The notes beneath the pieces are model-generated. The model worked only from the letters and a program-made list of their open reading frames with translations, had not been told where the DNA came from and made no database searches. DNA of 17,924 nt from the NCBI GenBank assembly GCA_934457235.1, contig CAKSHT010000026.1, positions 1 to 17,924 of the forward strand, given 5' to 3'. How positions within the stretch are numbered: position 1 is the stretch's first letter; the number at the start of each line of letters is the position of its first letter. The stretch is from an uncultured Oscillospiraceae bacterium (lineage in GTDB: Bacteria > Bacillota > Clostridia > Oscillospirales > Ruminococcaceae). The position numbers and the translations under genes are program-made. This document shows, piece by piece, positions 6,800 through 13,714 of this stretch.

Positions 6800-8164
6800 T
6801 CACTGATTTGCCTTGATGTTCTTTATCAGATCCTCAACCACGGAGCGGAAGTTGCTGTCCTTGGCCATCATTTCCTTAACGTTCTTGATGGCATAGACAA
6901 CAGTAGAGTGATCGCGGCCGCTGAATTCCTGACCGATGGTCTCATAGGGCATGCCGGTGATCTCCTGGATAACGTAGATAGCTACCTTGCGCGCAGCGGA
7001 AACAGGTGCGTTTCTCTTCTGGGAACGGATCTCATCTGGATCGACGTTGTATATCTTAGCGGATTCGCTGATTATCTTGTCAACGGTTATCGGTATCGGC
7101 TGGTGATCGGAAACGATATCCTTGATGACGTTCTGTGCCACAACGATGGTGGGCTTGATCTGGGATACCATATATAAGGCGTTCATTTTGGTAACAACGC
7201 CCTCAATCTGACGGATATTGGATTTCAGTTTTGTTGCGATGAAATCAACGACATCGTCCGGTATCTTGAAGTTGAGTATCTCAGCCTTGCGCTGGATAAT
7301 TGCAAGACGGGTCTCATATTCCGGCGCGCGGACATCCGCGGCGAGCCCCGATGAAAATCGCGTCTTTAATCTGTCGGAGATGGATTTTATCTCCTTTGCC
7401 GGTCTATCTGATGTGAGTACGATTGCCTTGTTGAGCTTATACAGCTCGTTGAAAATGTGGAAGAACTTTTCCTCTGTCTGCTCTTTTCCGGCGATGAACT
7501 GAATATCATCTATAAGCAGCGCGTCTGCGTTACGGTATTTTTCGTCAAAAAGCTCGGTCTTGTTCGCGGTAATGGAATGCAGGAACTCATTCGTGAAGGT
7601 TTCTGCCGAAATATATATAATGTTGATGCCGGGGTATTTCTTTTCCATCTCGTTCTGGATAGCGGAGAGAAGATGAGTCTTTCCAAGACCGGAATCTCCA
7701 TAGATGAACAGCGGATTATATTTTTCATGCTGCTTCTGTGAAACCGCCTTGGCAGCTGCGAAAGCGAGATTGTTTGAGGGACCGACGATGAAGTTGTCAA
7801 AGGTGTATGTAACCTTGTTGTCGTTCACCAGGTTGTCAATCTGGTTAGTAAGCTCGTCGCTGTTCTTTATGGAATTGAGCTTCGTTTCGTTGGTGGGAAC
7901 ATCGCTCTGTACGATGAACTGAATGGACATGGGCATGCCGATCACGTTCTCAAACTGCTGTTCCAGGCGCTCGCGATAAAGGTCGTTCAGTGTGTTTATC
8001 TTGAAATCAATGTCAGTTGCAAGTACAACAACGTTTCCGTTCATTTCGACTGGCTTGAGTGTGTCAAGCCAGATCTCCTGGGCGGAGGCAGAGGTATTGT
8101 ATTCCTGGACATAGTTTTCAACAACAAGCCTATAAATGTCGGAGAGGGAGGAGATTGAGTTCAT
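6800..8164 (-). CDS. dnaA: Chromosomal replication initiator protein DnaA
   Basis: AAA+ initiator that binds boxes at oriC and opens the duplex. It is 454 aa. Domain I (about 1-85) is followed by a short linker. Domain III has Walker A GDSGLGKT (156-163), Walker B LLIDD (216-220), LKTRF with the likely arginine finger R269, and sensor II near NIRQIEG (316-322). Domain IV carries the DnaA signature GQEFSGRDHSTVVYAIKNV (411-429). Relative to E. coli, GRDHT is GRDHS, and only one arginine of the VARPRQ stretch remains (SAARK). These residues lie at or near the box-reading surface and may relate to the variant boxes seen here. The ribosome-binding site is weak (GGTGA before ATG 8164), common for dnaA. 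Confidence 0.98.
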   Translation of the reverse strand: MNSISSLSDIYRLVVENYVQEYNTSASAQEIWLDTLKPVEMNGNVVVLATDIDFKINTLNDLYRERLEQQFENVIGMPMSIQFIVQSDVPTNETKLNSIKNSDELTNQIDNLVNDNKVTYTFDNFIVGPSNNLAFAAAKAVSQKQHEKYNPLFIYGDSGLGKTHLLSAIQNEMEKKYPGINIIYISAETFTNEFLHSITANKTELFDEKYRNADALLIDDIQFIAGKEQTEEKFFHIFNELYKLNKAIVLTSDRPAKEIKSISDRLKTRFSSGLAADVRAPEYETRLAIIQRKAEILNFKIPDDVVDFIATKLKSNIRQIEGVVTKMNALYMVSQIKPTIVVAQNVIKDIVSDHQPIPITVDKIISESAKIYNVDPDEIRSQKRNAPVSAARKVAIYVIQEITGMPYETIGQEFSGRDHSTVVYAIKNVKEMMAKDSNFRSVVEDLIKNIKANQ

Positions 8165-8230
8165 AATTAGTCACCATTCCATTGTTTATTGCAGTTCCGG
8201 ACTGCTTTTTTATCAGGTGTTCCTGCGTTT

Positions 8231-8260
8231 TTTATAATTATAGGCAGGAGTGTAAGTCAA
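8231..8260 (-). promoter_or_regulatory. Candidate dnaA promoter
   Basis: On the minus strand, -35 TTGACT (8255-8260), an 18-nt spacer and -10 TATAAA (8231-8236). A perfect TATAAT overlaps at 8237-8242 but lacks a good -35. The inverted pair TCCTGC/GCAGGA (8221-8226, 8244-8249) brackets the -10. A second TTGACT lies further upstream. Confidence 0.55.
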
Positions 8261-8325
8261 TAAATCAATTAGAATTACTAAATGATTCAAGTCAATAAAA
8301 GTCCATATTTAATAATAACATAAAA

Positions 8326-8365
8326 GTTGAATTTTTTCAAGCAAAAAAGCGCTTAAAAATTCAAC
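8326..8365. terminator. Long AT-rich inverted repeat, likely bidirectional terminator
   Basis: Perfect 11-bp arms at 8326-8336 and 8355-8365 (GTTGAATTTTT and its complement), extended by AAGC/GCTT around an A-rich loop. On the minus strand it follows the small gene 8381-8641 and is trailed by TTTTATGTT. It therefore probably ends that transcript ahead of the dnaA promoters. The arms carry the GTTGAA core seen in the origin boxes. Confidence 0.5.
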
Positions 8366-8380
8366 AGGAATATGTGAATT

Positions 8381-8641
8381 TTAAACAAACATATATAGTA
8401 TAGTGAATAATGCTGCTGTGAAAAAGGAGCCGGTAACGGCGGCAACGGCTATTTTAAGGCGGTTCACGCGCTTCTGACGGAATAGAAAATCTGGAGCATC
8501 TCTGGCAAGGAGCGCGGCTTCTTGTTCTATCTGCGCCTTATCCGGGACGCTGCAGCTGTTGTTGAGAATAACGATTATTCTCTCAAAGCATTCATTTTTC
8601 GGGTGGATCTCTATTATGCTTTTTGTTACACCTTTTATCAT
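8381..8641 (-). CDS. Small tail-anchored membrane protein, unknown function
   Basis: An 86-aa protein inside the origin region, directly upstream of dnaA. The ATG at 8641 is preferred to an upstream ATG at 8674 because AAGGAG (8648-8653) sits 6 nt before it. The upstream ATG has no such site. The N-terminal part is soluble and mixed in charge (MIKGVTKSIIEIHPKNECFE at 1-20). The last 22 or so residues, after KRVNRLK, are a single hydrophobic span ending in LYMFV, so the protein would be C-tail anchored with its bulk in the cytoplasm. A candidate -10 TATAAA lies at 8692-8697. No family is recognised. Position suggests, but does not show, a link to the origin or membrane. Confidence 0.7.
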   Translation of the reverse strand: MIKGVTKSIIEIHPKNECFERIIVILNNSCSVPDKAQIEQEAALLARDAPDFLFRQKRVNRLKIAVAAVTGSFFTAALFTILYMFV

Positions 8642-8777
8642 TTCAAGCTCCTTTGTATTGTTTTCATTTATCATAGGCTCAGCAGTGTTAATTTATACAT
8701 GATTTTCTTAAGTTTTTAACAGTTTTCTGTTAGATGTAAAAAAACTCATTGTATAACGGGGAAAATGCGGCAGTGCC

Positions 8778-8816
8778 TGTTGAAAAGTGCGTTGAATCTG
8801 TTAAAAAATCGCATCA
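8778..8816. repeat. Origin direct repeat, copy 1
   Basis: A 39-bp unit matching copy 2 at 34 of 39 positions. It contains a TGTTGAAAA box, a GTTGAA half-site and GTTAAAAAATCGCAT. Confidence 0.75.
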
Positions 8817-9050
8817 GACTGCCCGGTGATGTCATACAGATTTCAACGGTATAAATGAATCGGTGCATTTTTTAAGTTTAAAACATGTTGGTTAATCAAA
8901 ATTATACTGAATGTAAAGTCTTATAAATCCCATTATTCCGTCGGGTTATTGCGACGCAGTCCAGAAATGTTGAAAAGTAGTTCACATCATCGTTTCAACG
9001 GGTTTTCAAGACGTGTTTTCAACGTTAAATGCAATTTTGATAACTTATCT

Positions 9051-9089
9051 TGTTGAAAATTGTGTTGAAACAGTTAAAAAATCGCATTA
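9051..9089. repeat. Origin direct repeat, copy 2
   Basis: Second copy of the 39-bp unit in the same orientation, 273 bp from the first, with five substitutions. Confidence 0.75.
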
Positions 9090-9213
9090 ATTCGTAATCT
9101 GTTGAAAAATATAAATCAGTTGGAACAGCAGTTGAAAAGTCGTTGAGTGTCGGTTGGGAAAATTATTATCAACATTTCAGGGTTGAATGTTGAAAGTCCG
9201 CACAAATTTCACA

Positions 9214-9245
9214 TATAAAAAAATCCCCGTATAGTACGGGGATTT
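9214..9245 (-). terminator. Terminator of the lipoprotein-HD operon
   Basis: Perfect 11-bp stem AAATCCCCGTA/TACGGGGATTT (9221-9231, 9235-9245) with a 3-nt loop. On the minus strand it is followed by a T-run. It isolates the origin box cluster from the operon. Confidence 0.9.
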
Positions 9246-9263
9246 GAGTATTTAATTCAGCGT

Positions 9264-9851
9264 TCAGTTCGGCGTGCTTTCCAGAAAATAGGACGCTTCC
9301 ATGTCCGCGACCGTGAGCGCAAACGCCAGTGGATACATCGCCAGTGCCTGACCTATGGTATTCTTGTCCTCGATTCCGGAAAATCCCATGTGCCAGCGTA
9401 TCGCCATCGCTTCCTCGCGGGTGAGCCGGATAAATCCGCTGATCATATAAACGGACTTTTCGCCGTGACCATATGGGAGCGTGTCGTGTATCTCGTATCT
9501 GGGCTGCTTTTCCCAGGCGCCGGTCTGCTCGTTCTTGACGTTGCGCCAGCCTACGCGGTAGAAATTCACCTTGCATATATCATGCAGCAGCGCGACCACC
9601 GCCGCAGTTTCCGCTGATACGTTCAGTCCATATTCGTTCTTCACGCGGTCGCGCTCCAGATAGGCGCAGAGGCAGTGATATACGTTCAGCGAGTGCCGGA
9701 GAAGTCCGCCCTCGAACGCGTTGTGATATCTGGTGCTGGCGGGTGCAGTGAAGAAGTCGCTCTTGTTCTCCAGAAAGTCCAGGAGCCTGTCAGCGCCCTC
9801 CCGCGTGATGTTTTCGGTGTAGATCTGAATGAATTCTTCCTTATCGGTCAT
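9264..9851 (-). CDS. HD-domain hydrolase
   Basis: A 195-aa stand-alone HD-domain protein, a family of metal-dependent phosphohydrolases acting on nucleotides or phosphodiesters. The metal-binding pattern is complete: H53 in LLRHSLN, H90-D91 in ALLHDICK, H129 in GHGEKS, H154 in RWHMG and D183 in VADMEAS. The arrangement resembles the HD part of YhaM-type 3'-5' exonucleases, but no OB-fold nucleic-acid domain is present. The substrate is unknown. The ATG at 9851 has GGAGG 5 nt upstream. It starts 12 nt after the lipoprotein gene stop, so the two form an operon. The frame ends just before a strong terminator. Confidence 0.8.
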   Translation of the reverse strand: MTDKEEFIQIYTENITREGADRLLDFLENKSDFFTAPASTRYHNAFEGGLLRHSLNVYHCLCAYLERDRVKNEYGLNVSAETAAVVALLHDICKVNFYRVGWRNVKNEQTGAWEKQPRYEIHDTLPYGHGEKSVYMISGFIRLTREEAMAIRWHMGFSGIEDKNTIGQALAMYPLAFALTVADMEASYFLESTPN

Positions 9852-9863
9852 GATGTCCTCCGT

Positions 9864-10673
9864 TCAGTTGTATCCGGTGTAACGCACTCTACGGCGCGTT
9901 ATCACCAGGGATTCGGGGTCAAAGGTGTATTCGTATTTCTTTACCGTGTACGTTCCGTACTCCTTGGCTACGATGTGCTGATGCATCACTCCGGCGGACT
10001 GCGGCTCCAGGTGTGTACCGTACGGGGCGGTCTCTATGCCGTTTTCGTATACCGGGACCTCCACGAGCTTTTTGTCGGATATTGCGAAATACCGCGCGTA
10101 CTGCGGTACCTCCACTTCGTTCAGCAGAACGAAATCAAGCTGGATAAGGTCAGGGTACTCCGCGGCGTCGAAGTCACGCATGTTTGAGATTATATCGCAG
10201 CCGTATGTCAGGTTTTTCAGCACGTTTTCAAATATGAGGAATTCGTCGTCACGGGGAACGTTTATTTTCAGTGTGTCGATAATTTCTCCCTGCTGGAGGA
10301 GGTCGAGACGGAAATCCCCGTAGACGCTGCCGTTGATGACAGTGGTTTCAAGCTCCGGGGCCTCTGTGGTTTCCGGTAGCTTTATGCAGGAGATGTCAAC
10401 GGTGAAATACTCCCCGCCGGAATACACGTTCGTTATAGAATATGAAAGGCGGCTGCCCTCTATTCTCGGAGTTTGGACCGCCGGGGGTATGACTTCATCG
10501 GGCTGGAGCGGCTCCGGATCCGGTGTCGTGGTGGTAGGAACGGAGGTCGCTGCCGTAGTCGTTTCGGTGGAAGAAGCGACAGTGACCGAAGCGTTTGACT
10601 GAGTATCCTCCAGATTGCAGCCGGTCAGCAGCATAAAGGCTGCGCAGACCATCAGCGCAGATATGTATTTCAT
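9864..10673 (-). CDS. Predicted lipoprotein, unknown function
   Basis: A 269-aa protein with a type II signal peptide: a short hydrophobic segment, then lipobox LLTGC with C19 as the lipidated residue. A Thr/Ser/Pro-rich low-complexity linker runs from about 22 to 60, typical of a surface tether. The rest, rich in beta-type sequence, has no recognised domain. It should sit on the outer face of the membrane. The ATG at 10673 has AAGGGGGTG just upstream and a good promoter beyond. It is co-transcribed with the downstream HD hydrolase. No link between the two activities is evident from sequence. Confidence 0.75.
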   Translation of the reverse strand: MKYISALMVCAAFMLLTGCNLEDTQSNASVTVASSTETTTAATSVPTTTTPDPEPLQPDEVIPPAVQTPRIEGSRLSYSITNVYSGGEYFTVDISCIKLPETTEAPELETTVINGSVYGDFRLDLLQQGEIIDTLKINVPRDDEFLIFENVLKNLTYGCDIISNMRDFDAAEYPDLIQLDFVLLNEVEVPQYARYFAISDKKLVEVPVYENGIETAPYGTHLEPQSAGVMHQHIVAKEYGTYTVKKYEYTFDPESLVITRRRVRYTGYN

Positions 10674-10712
10674 AACGCCACCCCCTTGTTTCCGGTAAAA
10701 GTTTCTATACTT

Positions 10713-10741
10713 ATTATATAGAATTTAACGTAAAAAATCAA
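10713..10741 (-). promoter_or_regulatory. Promoter of the lipoprotein-HD operon
   Basis: On the minus strand, -35 TTGATT (10736-10741), 17-nt spacer, perfect -10 TATAAT (10713-10718). Confidence 0.8.
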
Positions 10742-10822
10742 GACATTTTTGGACGCATAATCCGTATAGCGCGGAGAAACAGGCACTGCGTTACATTTAT
10801 TGGGTCTTGTCTGCTAAAGTCC

Positions 10823-10851
10823 TTGACTTTTGGCGGGAATAGTAGTACAAT
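10823..10851 (+). promoter_or_regulatory. thrS promoter (sigma-A type)
   Basis: -35 TTGACT (10823-10828), 17-nt spacer, -10 TACAAT (10846-10851). Transcription should start near 10858, leaving a leader of only about 75 nt, too short for a T-box. Confidence 0.85.
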
Positions 10852-10859
10852 AAAGGATA

Positions 10860-10914
10860 CACAGCATATGGCTGTGAATTTACATTGAACGGCAGGGCTT
10901 TTGTTTAGCTCTGC
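10860..10914 (+). promoter_or_regulatory. thrS leader with tRNA-Thr anticodon-arm mimic
   Basis: The first hairpin is CACAGC/GCTGTG (10860-10876) with a 5-nt loop at the very 5' end of the mRNA. The second is an 8-bp stem (10892-10899 with 10907-10914, one G-U) closing a 7-nt loop TTTGTTT. Numbered like an anticodon loop, positions 32-38 place U at 33 and UGU, a threonine anticodon, at 34-36. The purine-rich ribosome-binding stretch AAGGAAAGGAAG starts on the next base (10915-10926). The pairing is seen directly. Binding of ThrRS and translational autocontrol are inferred from the known E. coli thrS operator. Confidence 0.5.
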
Positions 10915-10932
10915 AAGGAAAGGAAGTTCAGT

Positions 10933-12873
10933 ATGATTAAAGTTACACTGGCAAATGGCGAAACGAAGGAATTCGACTCACAGCTGTCCGCGTTCGACGC
11001 AGCGAGGGAGCTTGGCGAAGCAAAGACCGCATGTGCCGCAGAGATCGACGGCAAGGTCTGCGACCTGCGAACTACACTGACTGACGGCTGCACCGTGAAG
11101 TTCCTCACATTTGAGGACGAGCAGGGGCAGAGAGCCTTCAACCACACCGCCTCCCACGTTCTGGCGCAGGCAGTGAAGCGCCTTTACCCGGCAACTAAGC
11201 TTGCCATTGGTCCGGCCATCGAGAACGGCTTCTATTATGATTTCGACACCGAGGAGCCTTTCACCACCGACATACTGGCAAAGATCGAAGCAGAAATGAA
11301 GAAGATCGTCAAGGAGTCTATCCGTCTCGAACACTTCACAATGGCTCCCGACGAAGCAATAAAGTACCTTGAGGAGCAGGGCGAGCCTTATAAGGTAGAG
11401 TTGTGCCAGGAGCACGCTGACAAGGGCGAGCCTATCTCCTTCTACAAGCAGGGCGATTTCACCGACCTGTGCGCGGGTCCGCACCTTATGTCCACATCTC
11501 CGGTCAAGGCGTTCAAGCTCACTTCCGTTACCGGCGCTTACTGGCGCGGCAGCGAGAAGAACAAGATGCTCACCAGAATCTATGGTACTGCATTCCCGTC
11601 CAAGGACGCACTTAACGCACATCTTGAGGCTCTTGAGGACGCCAAGCGCCGCGACCACAACAAGATAGGCAGGGAGCTTGAATACTTCACCACCGTTGAC
11701 TATATCGGTCAGGGTCTGCCGATACTCCTGCCGAAAGGCGCAAAGGTCGTTCAGATCATGCAGCGCTGGGTTGAGGACGTTGAGGCAAAGCACGGCTGCC
11801 AGCTCACCAAGACTCCGTATATGGCTAAGCGCGAGCTGTACAAAATTTCCGGTCACTGGGATCACTATCTCGACGGAATGTTCGTACTGGGCGATCCCAA
11901 TGATGAGACCAAGGAGTGTTTCGCGCTCCGTCCGATGACCTGCCCGTTCCAGTATCAGGTATTCCTGAACAGACAGCGCAGCTACCGCGACCTCCCCATG
12001 CGCCTGACCGAGACCTCCACACTGTTCCGTAACGAGGACAGCGGCGAGATGCACGGACTTATCAGAGTACGTCAGTTCACTATCTCTGAGGGTCACTATA
12101 TCCTCCGTCCTGAGCAGCTTGAGGATGAGTTCAGAAACTGCCTGGAGCTTGCCAAGTACTGCCTGGATACCGTAGGACTTCTTGAGGACTGCACGTTCCG
12201 CTTCTCGCAGTGGGACCCCGCAAATCCCAAGAACAAGTACGAGGGTACCGCTGAGCAGTGGGAGATCGCACAGGCTACCATGAAGACCATTCTGGACGAC
12301 CTGGGCGTTGAGTACACCATCGGTATCGACGAGGCTGCATTCTACGGACCTAAGCTGGATATTCAGTATAAGAACGTATTCGGCAAGGAAGACACACTGG
12401 TTACTATCCAGATAGATATGCTGCTCGCACAGCGCTTCGGCATGGAGTACGTCGATGTTGACGGAACCAAGAAGTATCCGTATATCATCCATCGTACCAG
12501 CCTTGGCTGCTACGAAAGAACCCTGGCATACCTGCTGGAAAAGTACGCTGGCGCCCTGCCGCTGTGGCTGTCGCCGGAGCAGGTACGAATCCTGCCTATC
12601 ACCGATCGTGCAAAGGATTATGCAGAGAGCATTGCAAAGCGCTTCGACGATATGAACATGCGTGTTACAGTAGATAACCGTAACGAGAAGATCGGCTACA
12701 AGATCCGCCAGGCTCAGCTTGAAAAGATCCCGTACTTCTTCATTCTCGGCGACAAGGAGGTCGAGGACAACACCGTATCCCTGCGTTCACGCAAGGACGG
12801 CGATCTTGGTGCTTCCCCGCTTGAGGACGTTATCGCGAAGATCGTTAAGGAAAACTTAGAAAAGGCAAGATGA
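10933..12873 (+). CDS. thrS: Threonyl-tRNA synthetase
   Basis: Class II synthetase that charges tRNA-Thr and clears mischarged Ser-tRNA-Thr. It is 646 aa, full length. It has an N-terminal TGS domain (1-60), an editing domain with H71 and H75 in HTASH and C180/H184 in LCAGPH, and SVTGAYWRG near 198-206. The catalytic core contains motif 2 around TSTLFRNEDSGEMHGLIRVR (361-380) and motif 3 near HRTSLGCYERTLAYLLE (520-536). The zinc ligands are likely C337, H388 and H520. The anticodon-binding domain follows LPLWLSPEQVRILPI. The core differs in detail from the E. coli form (for example MTCPFQYQVF, where MTCPMHH is common), but all key residues are present. Its leader has a hairpin resembling the tRNA-Thr anticodon arm. 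sseB follows 19 nt later. Confidence 0.98.
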   Translation: MIKVTLANGETKEFDSQLSAFDAARELGEAKTACAAEIDGKVCDLRTTLTDGCTVKFLTFEDEQGQRAFNHTASHVLAQAVKRLYPATKLAIGPAIENGFYYDFDTEEPFTTDILAKIEAEMKKIVKESIRLEHFTMAPDEAIKYLEEQGEPYKVELCQEHADKGEPISFYKQGDFTDLCAGPHLMSTSPVKAFKLTSVTGAYWRGSEKNKMLTRIYGTAFPSKDALNAHLEALEDAKRRDHNKIGRELEYFTTVDYIGQGLPILLPKGAKVVQIMQRWVEDVEAKHGCQLTKTPYMAKRELYKISGHWDHYLDGMFVLGDPNDETKECFALRPMTCPFQYQVFLNRQRSYRDLPMRLTETSTLFRNEDSGEMHGLIRVRQFTISEGHYILRPEQLEDEFRNCLELAKYCLDTVGLLEDCTFRFSQWDPANPKNKYEGTAEQWEIAQATMKTILDDLGVEYTIGIDEAAFYGPKLDIQYKNVFGKEDTLVTIQIDMLLAQRFGMEYVDVDGTKKYPYIIHRTSLGCYERTLAYLLEKYAGALPLWLSPEQVRILPITDRAKDYAESIAKRFDDMNMRVTVDNRNEKIGYKIRQAQLEKIPYFFILGDKEVEDNTVSLRSRKDGDLGASPLEDVIAKIVKENLEKAR

Positions 12874-12892
12874 TCGCAGAAAGGTAAAGAAA

Positions 12893-13387
12893 ATGGCTAA
12901 TCAGCAGCTTACCCCTGAGCAGATGAAGGTGTTCAACAAGGCTCTTGAAGACAGGATCACCGAAGCTAACCAGGATCAGACAAAGACCAAGTGGAAAACA
13001 GTACTTCCGGATCTTATGGCAGCCGACGTATTTGCAGTTGCAGCCCTGGGCGACAATACCGACGCCAACGGCAACCGCCTGCTCAATGTCATGATGATGA
13101 CCGATAAGGAAGGACACCAGGTAATTCCGTTCTTTACATCGCCAAACCGCATGGCAGTCCTTGCCAACAAGGATCACAAGACATTCAACTGCATGAAGCT
13201 CAACACCACCCGCCTGTTCAGTGCCATCAAGGGCAGAACGGCGGTGCTTAACCCCGGATCTCCGTGCAGCAGGATATTCACCCCGTTCGAGATGAATCTG
13301 CTTGTTATGGAGAACAAGGACAAGCTGGAGGTAAAGCCGGCACCCGCTCCGGTTCCCGCACCCACCGACACACTGGTCGAGGACTGA
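12893..13387 (+). CDS. SseB family protein
   Basis: A 164-aa protein with the SseB N-terminal type domain, shown by VIPFFTSPNRMAVL near 97-110 and AVLNPGSPCSRIFTPFEMNL near 135-154. The E. coli namesake gives enhanced serine sensitivity when altered, but its biochemical role is unsettled. Other members are linked to secretion systems, which does not apply here. The C-terminus is a Pro/Ala-rich tail. AGAAAGG lies upstream of the ATG at 12893, and the 19-nt gap from thrS implies one transcript. Proximity to thrS may hint at amino acid stress, but this is inference. Confidence 0.8.
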   Translation: MANQQLTPEQMKVFNKALEDRITEANQDQTKTKWKTVLPDLMAADVFAVAALGDNTDANGNRLLNVMMMTDKEGHQVIPFFTSPNRMAVLANKDHKTFNCMKLNTTRLFSAIKGRTAVLNPGSPCSRIFTPFEMNLLVMENKDKLEVKPAPAPVPAPTDTLVED

Positions 13388-13424
13388 CCGGAATTACGGC
13401 GTTCCGCTTAGAAAAATAAGAACA

Positions 13425-13459
13425 CAGGGCGAGAGGATACTCCCGCCCTGCGATTTTTT
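13425..13459 (+). terminator. thrS-sseB terminator
   Basis: CAGGGCG (13425-13431) pairs with CGCCCTG (13444-13450), with a partial inner GAG/CTC pairing, followed by ATTTTTT. Confidence 0.85.
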
Positions 13460-13501
13460 AAATTGTCTGACAAATACAGATATAATAACCGAAAATAAAA
13501 A

Positions 13502-13525
13502 AAGCCGGAGCATAAGCTCCGGCTT
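13502..13525 (-). repeat. Terminator-like hairpin, distal copy of a 24-bp direct repeat
   Basis: A 10-bp perfect stem (AAGCCGGAGC and its complement) with a 4-nt loop ATAA. On the minus strand it is followed by a T-run, so it is the working terminator for transcripts coming from the ferredoxin gene. The identical 24 bp occur at 13715-13738. The two flank a 189-bp element like a target-site duplication. Confidence 0.75.
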
Positions 13526-13714
13526 CAGCTTGTCGAAAAAATCGAATTTGCCCGCGAAGCGGGCTTTTTAAATCCGTTTTTTGCCACGGGTTTCCCGGGG
13601 CAAAAAACACTTCTATCCGCACAAGTGTGCGGTTTGTTGGCTTTGCCAACAAACCGTGCGCGCAGGGCGGATGCTTCGGCGGAAAAGTCCCAACGGGACT
13701 TTTTCGACGGTCTC
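13526..13714 (-). repeat. Multi-hairpin intergenic element, complete copy
   Basis: A 189-bp non-coding element. Read on the minus strand it begins GAGACCGTCGAAAAAGTC. It then contains AAAAGTCCC/GGGACTTTT, TTTGTTGGC/GCCAACAAA, CCGCACA/TGTGCGG, a T6GCC/GGCA6 hairpin and GCCCGC/GCGGGC. Its far end, read inward, shares GTCGAAAAA with its start, giving imperfect terminal inverted repeats. It closely matches the copy at 17762. Spurious short open frames cross it. No transposase is present, so if mobile it would be a MITE-like passenger. Confidence 0.8.

Larger units (their letters stand above)
8700..9196. other. oriC: oriC upstream DnaA-box cluster
   Basis: No gene is seen in this stretch. It holds exact TGTTGAAAA at 8778, 8968, 9051 and 9100. 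One-mismatch forms include TTTTTAACA 8713, TTTTCAACG 9016, TGTTGAAAC 9063, AGTTGAAAA 9130 and TGTTGAAAG 9188. TTATCAACA at 9166-9174 is one base from the classical box. Further two-mismatch forms lie among them. This corresponds to the box clusters upstream of dnaA in Bacillus. Confidence 0.7.

Noticed and set aside
8642..8674. Upstream ATG for the small origin protein
   Set aside because: It has no Shine-Dalgarno sequence, while AAGGAG is well placed for the ATG at 8641 and lies inside the longer frame.
10858..10932. T-box riboswitch for thrS
   Set aside because: The leader is far too short and has neither the conserved T-box sequence nor an antiterminator/terminator pair.
10978..12492. 504-codon open frame on the minus strand
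   Set aside because: It is antisense to thrS, whose family motifs are unmistakable; long antisense frames are common opposite codon-biased genes.
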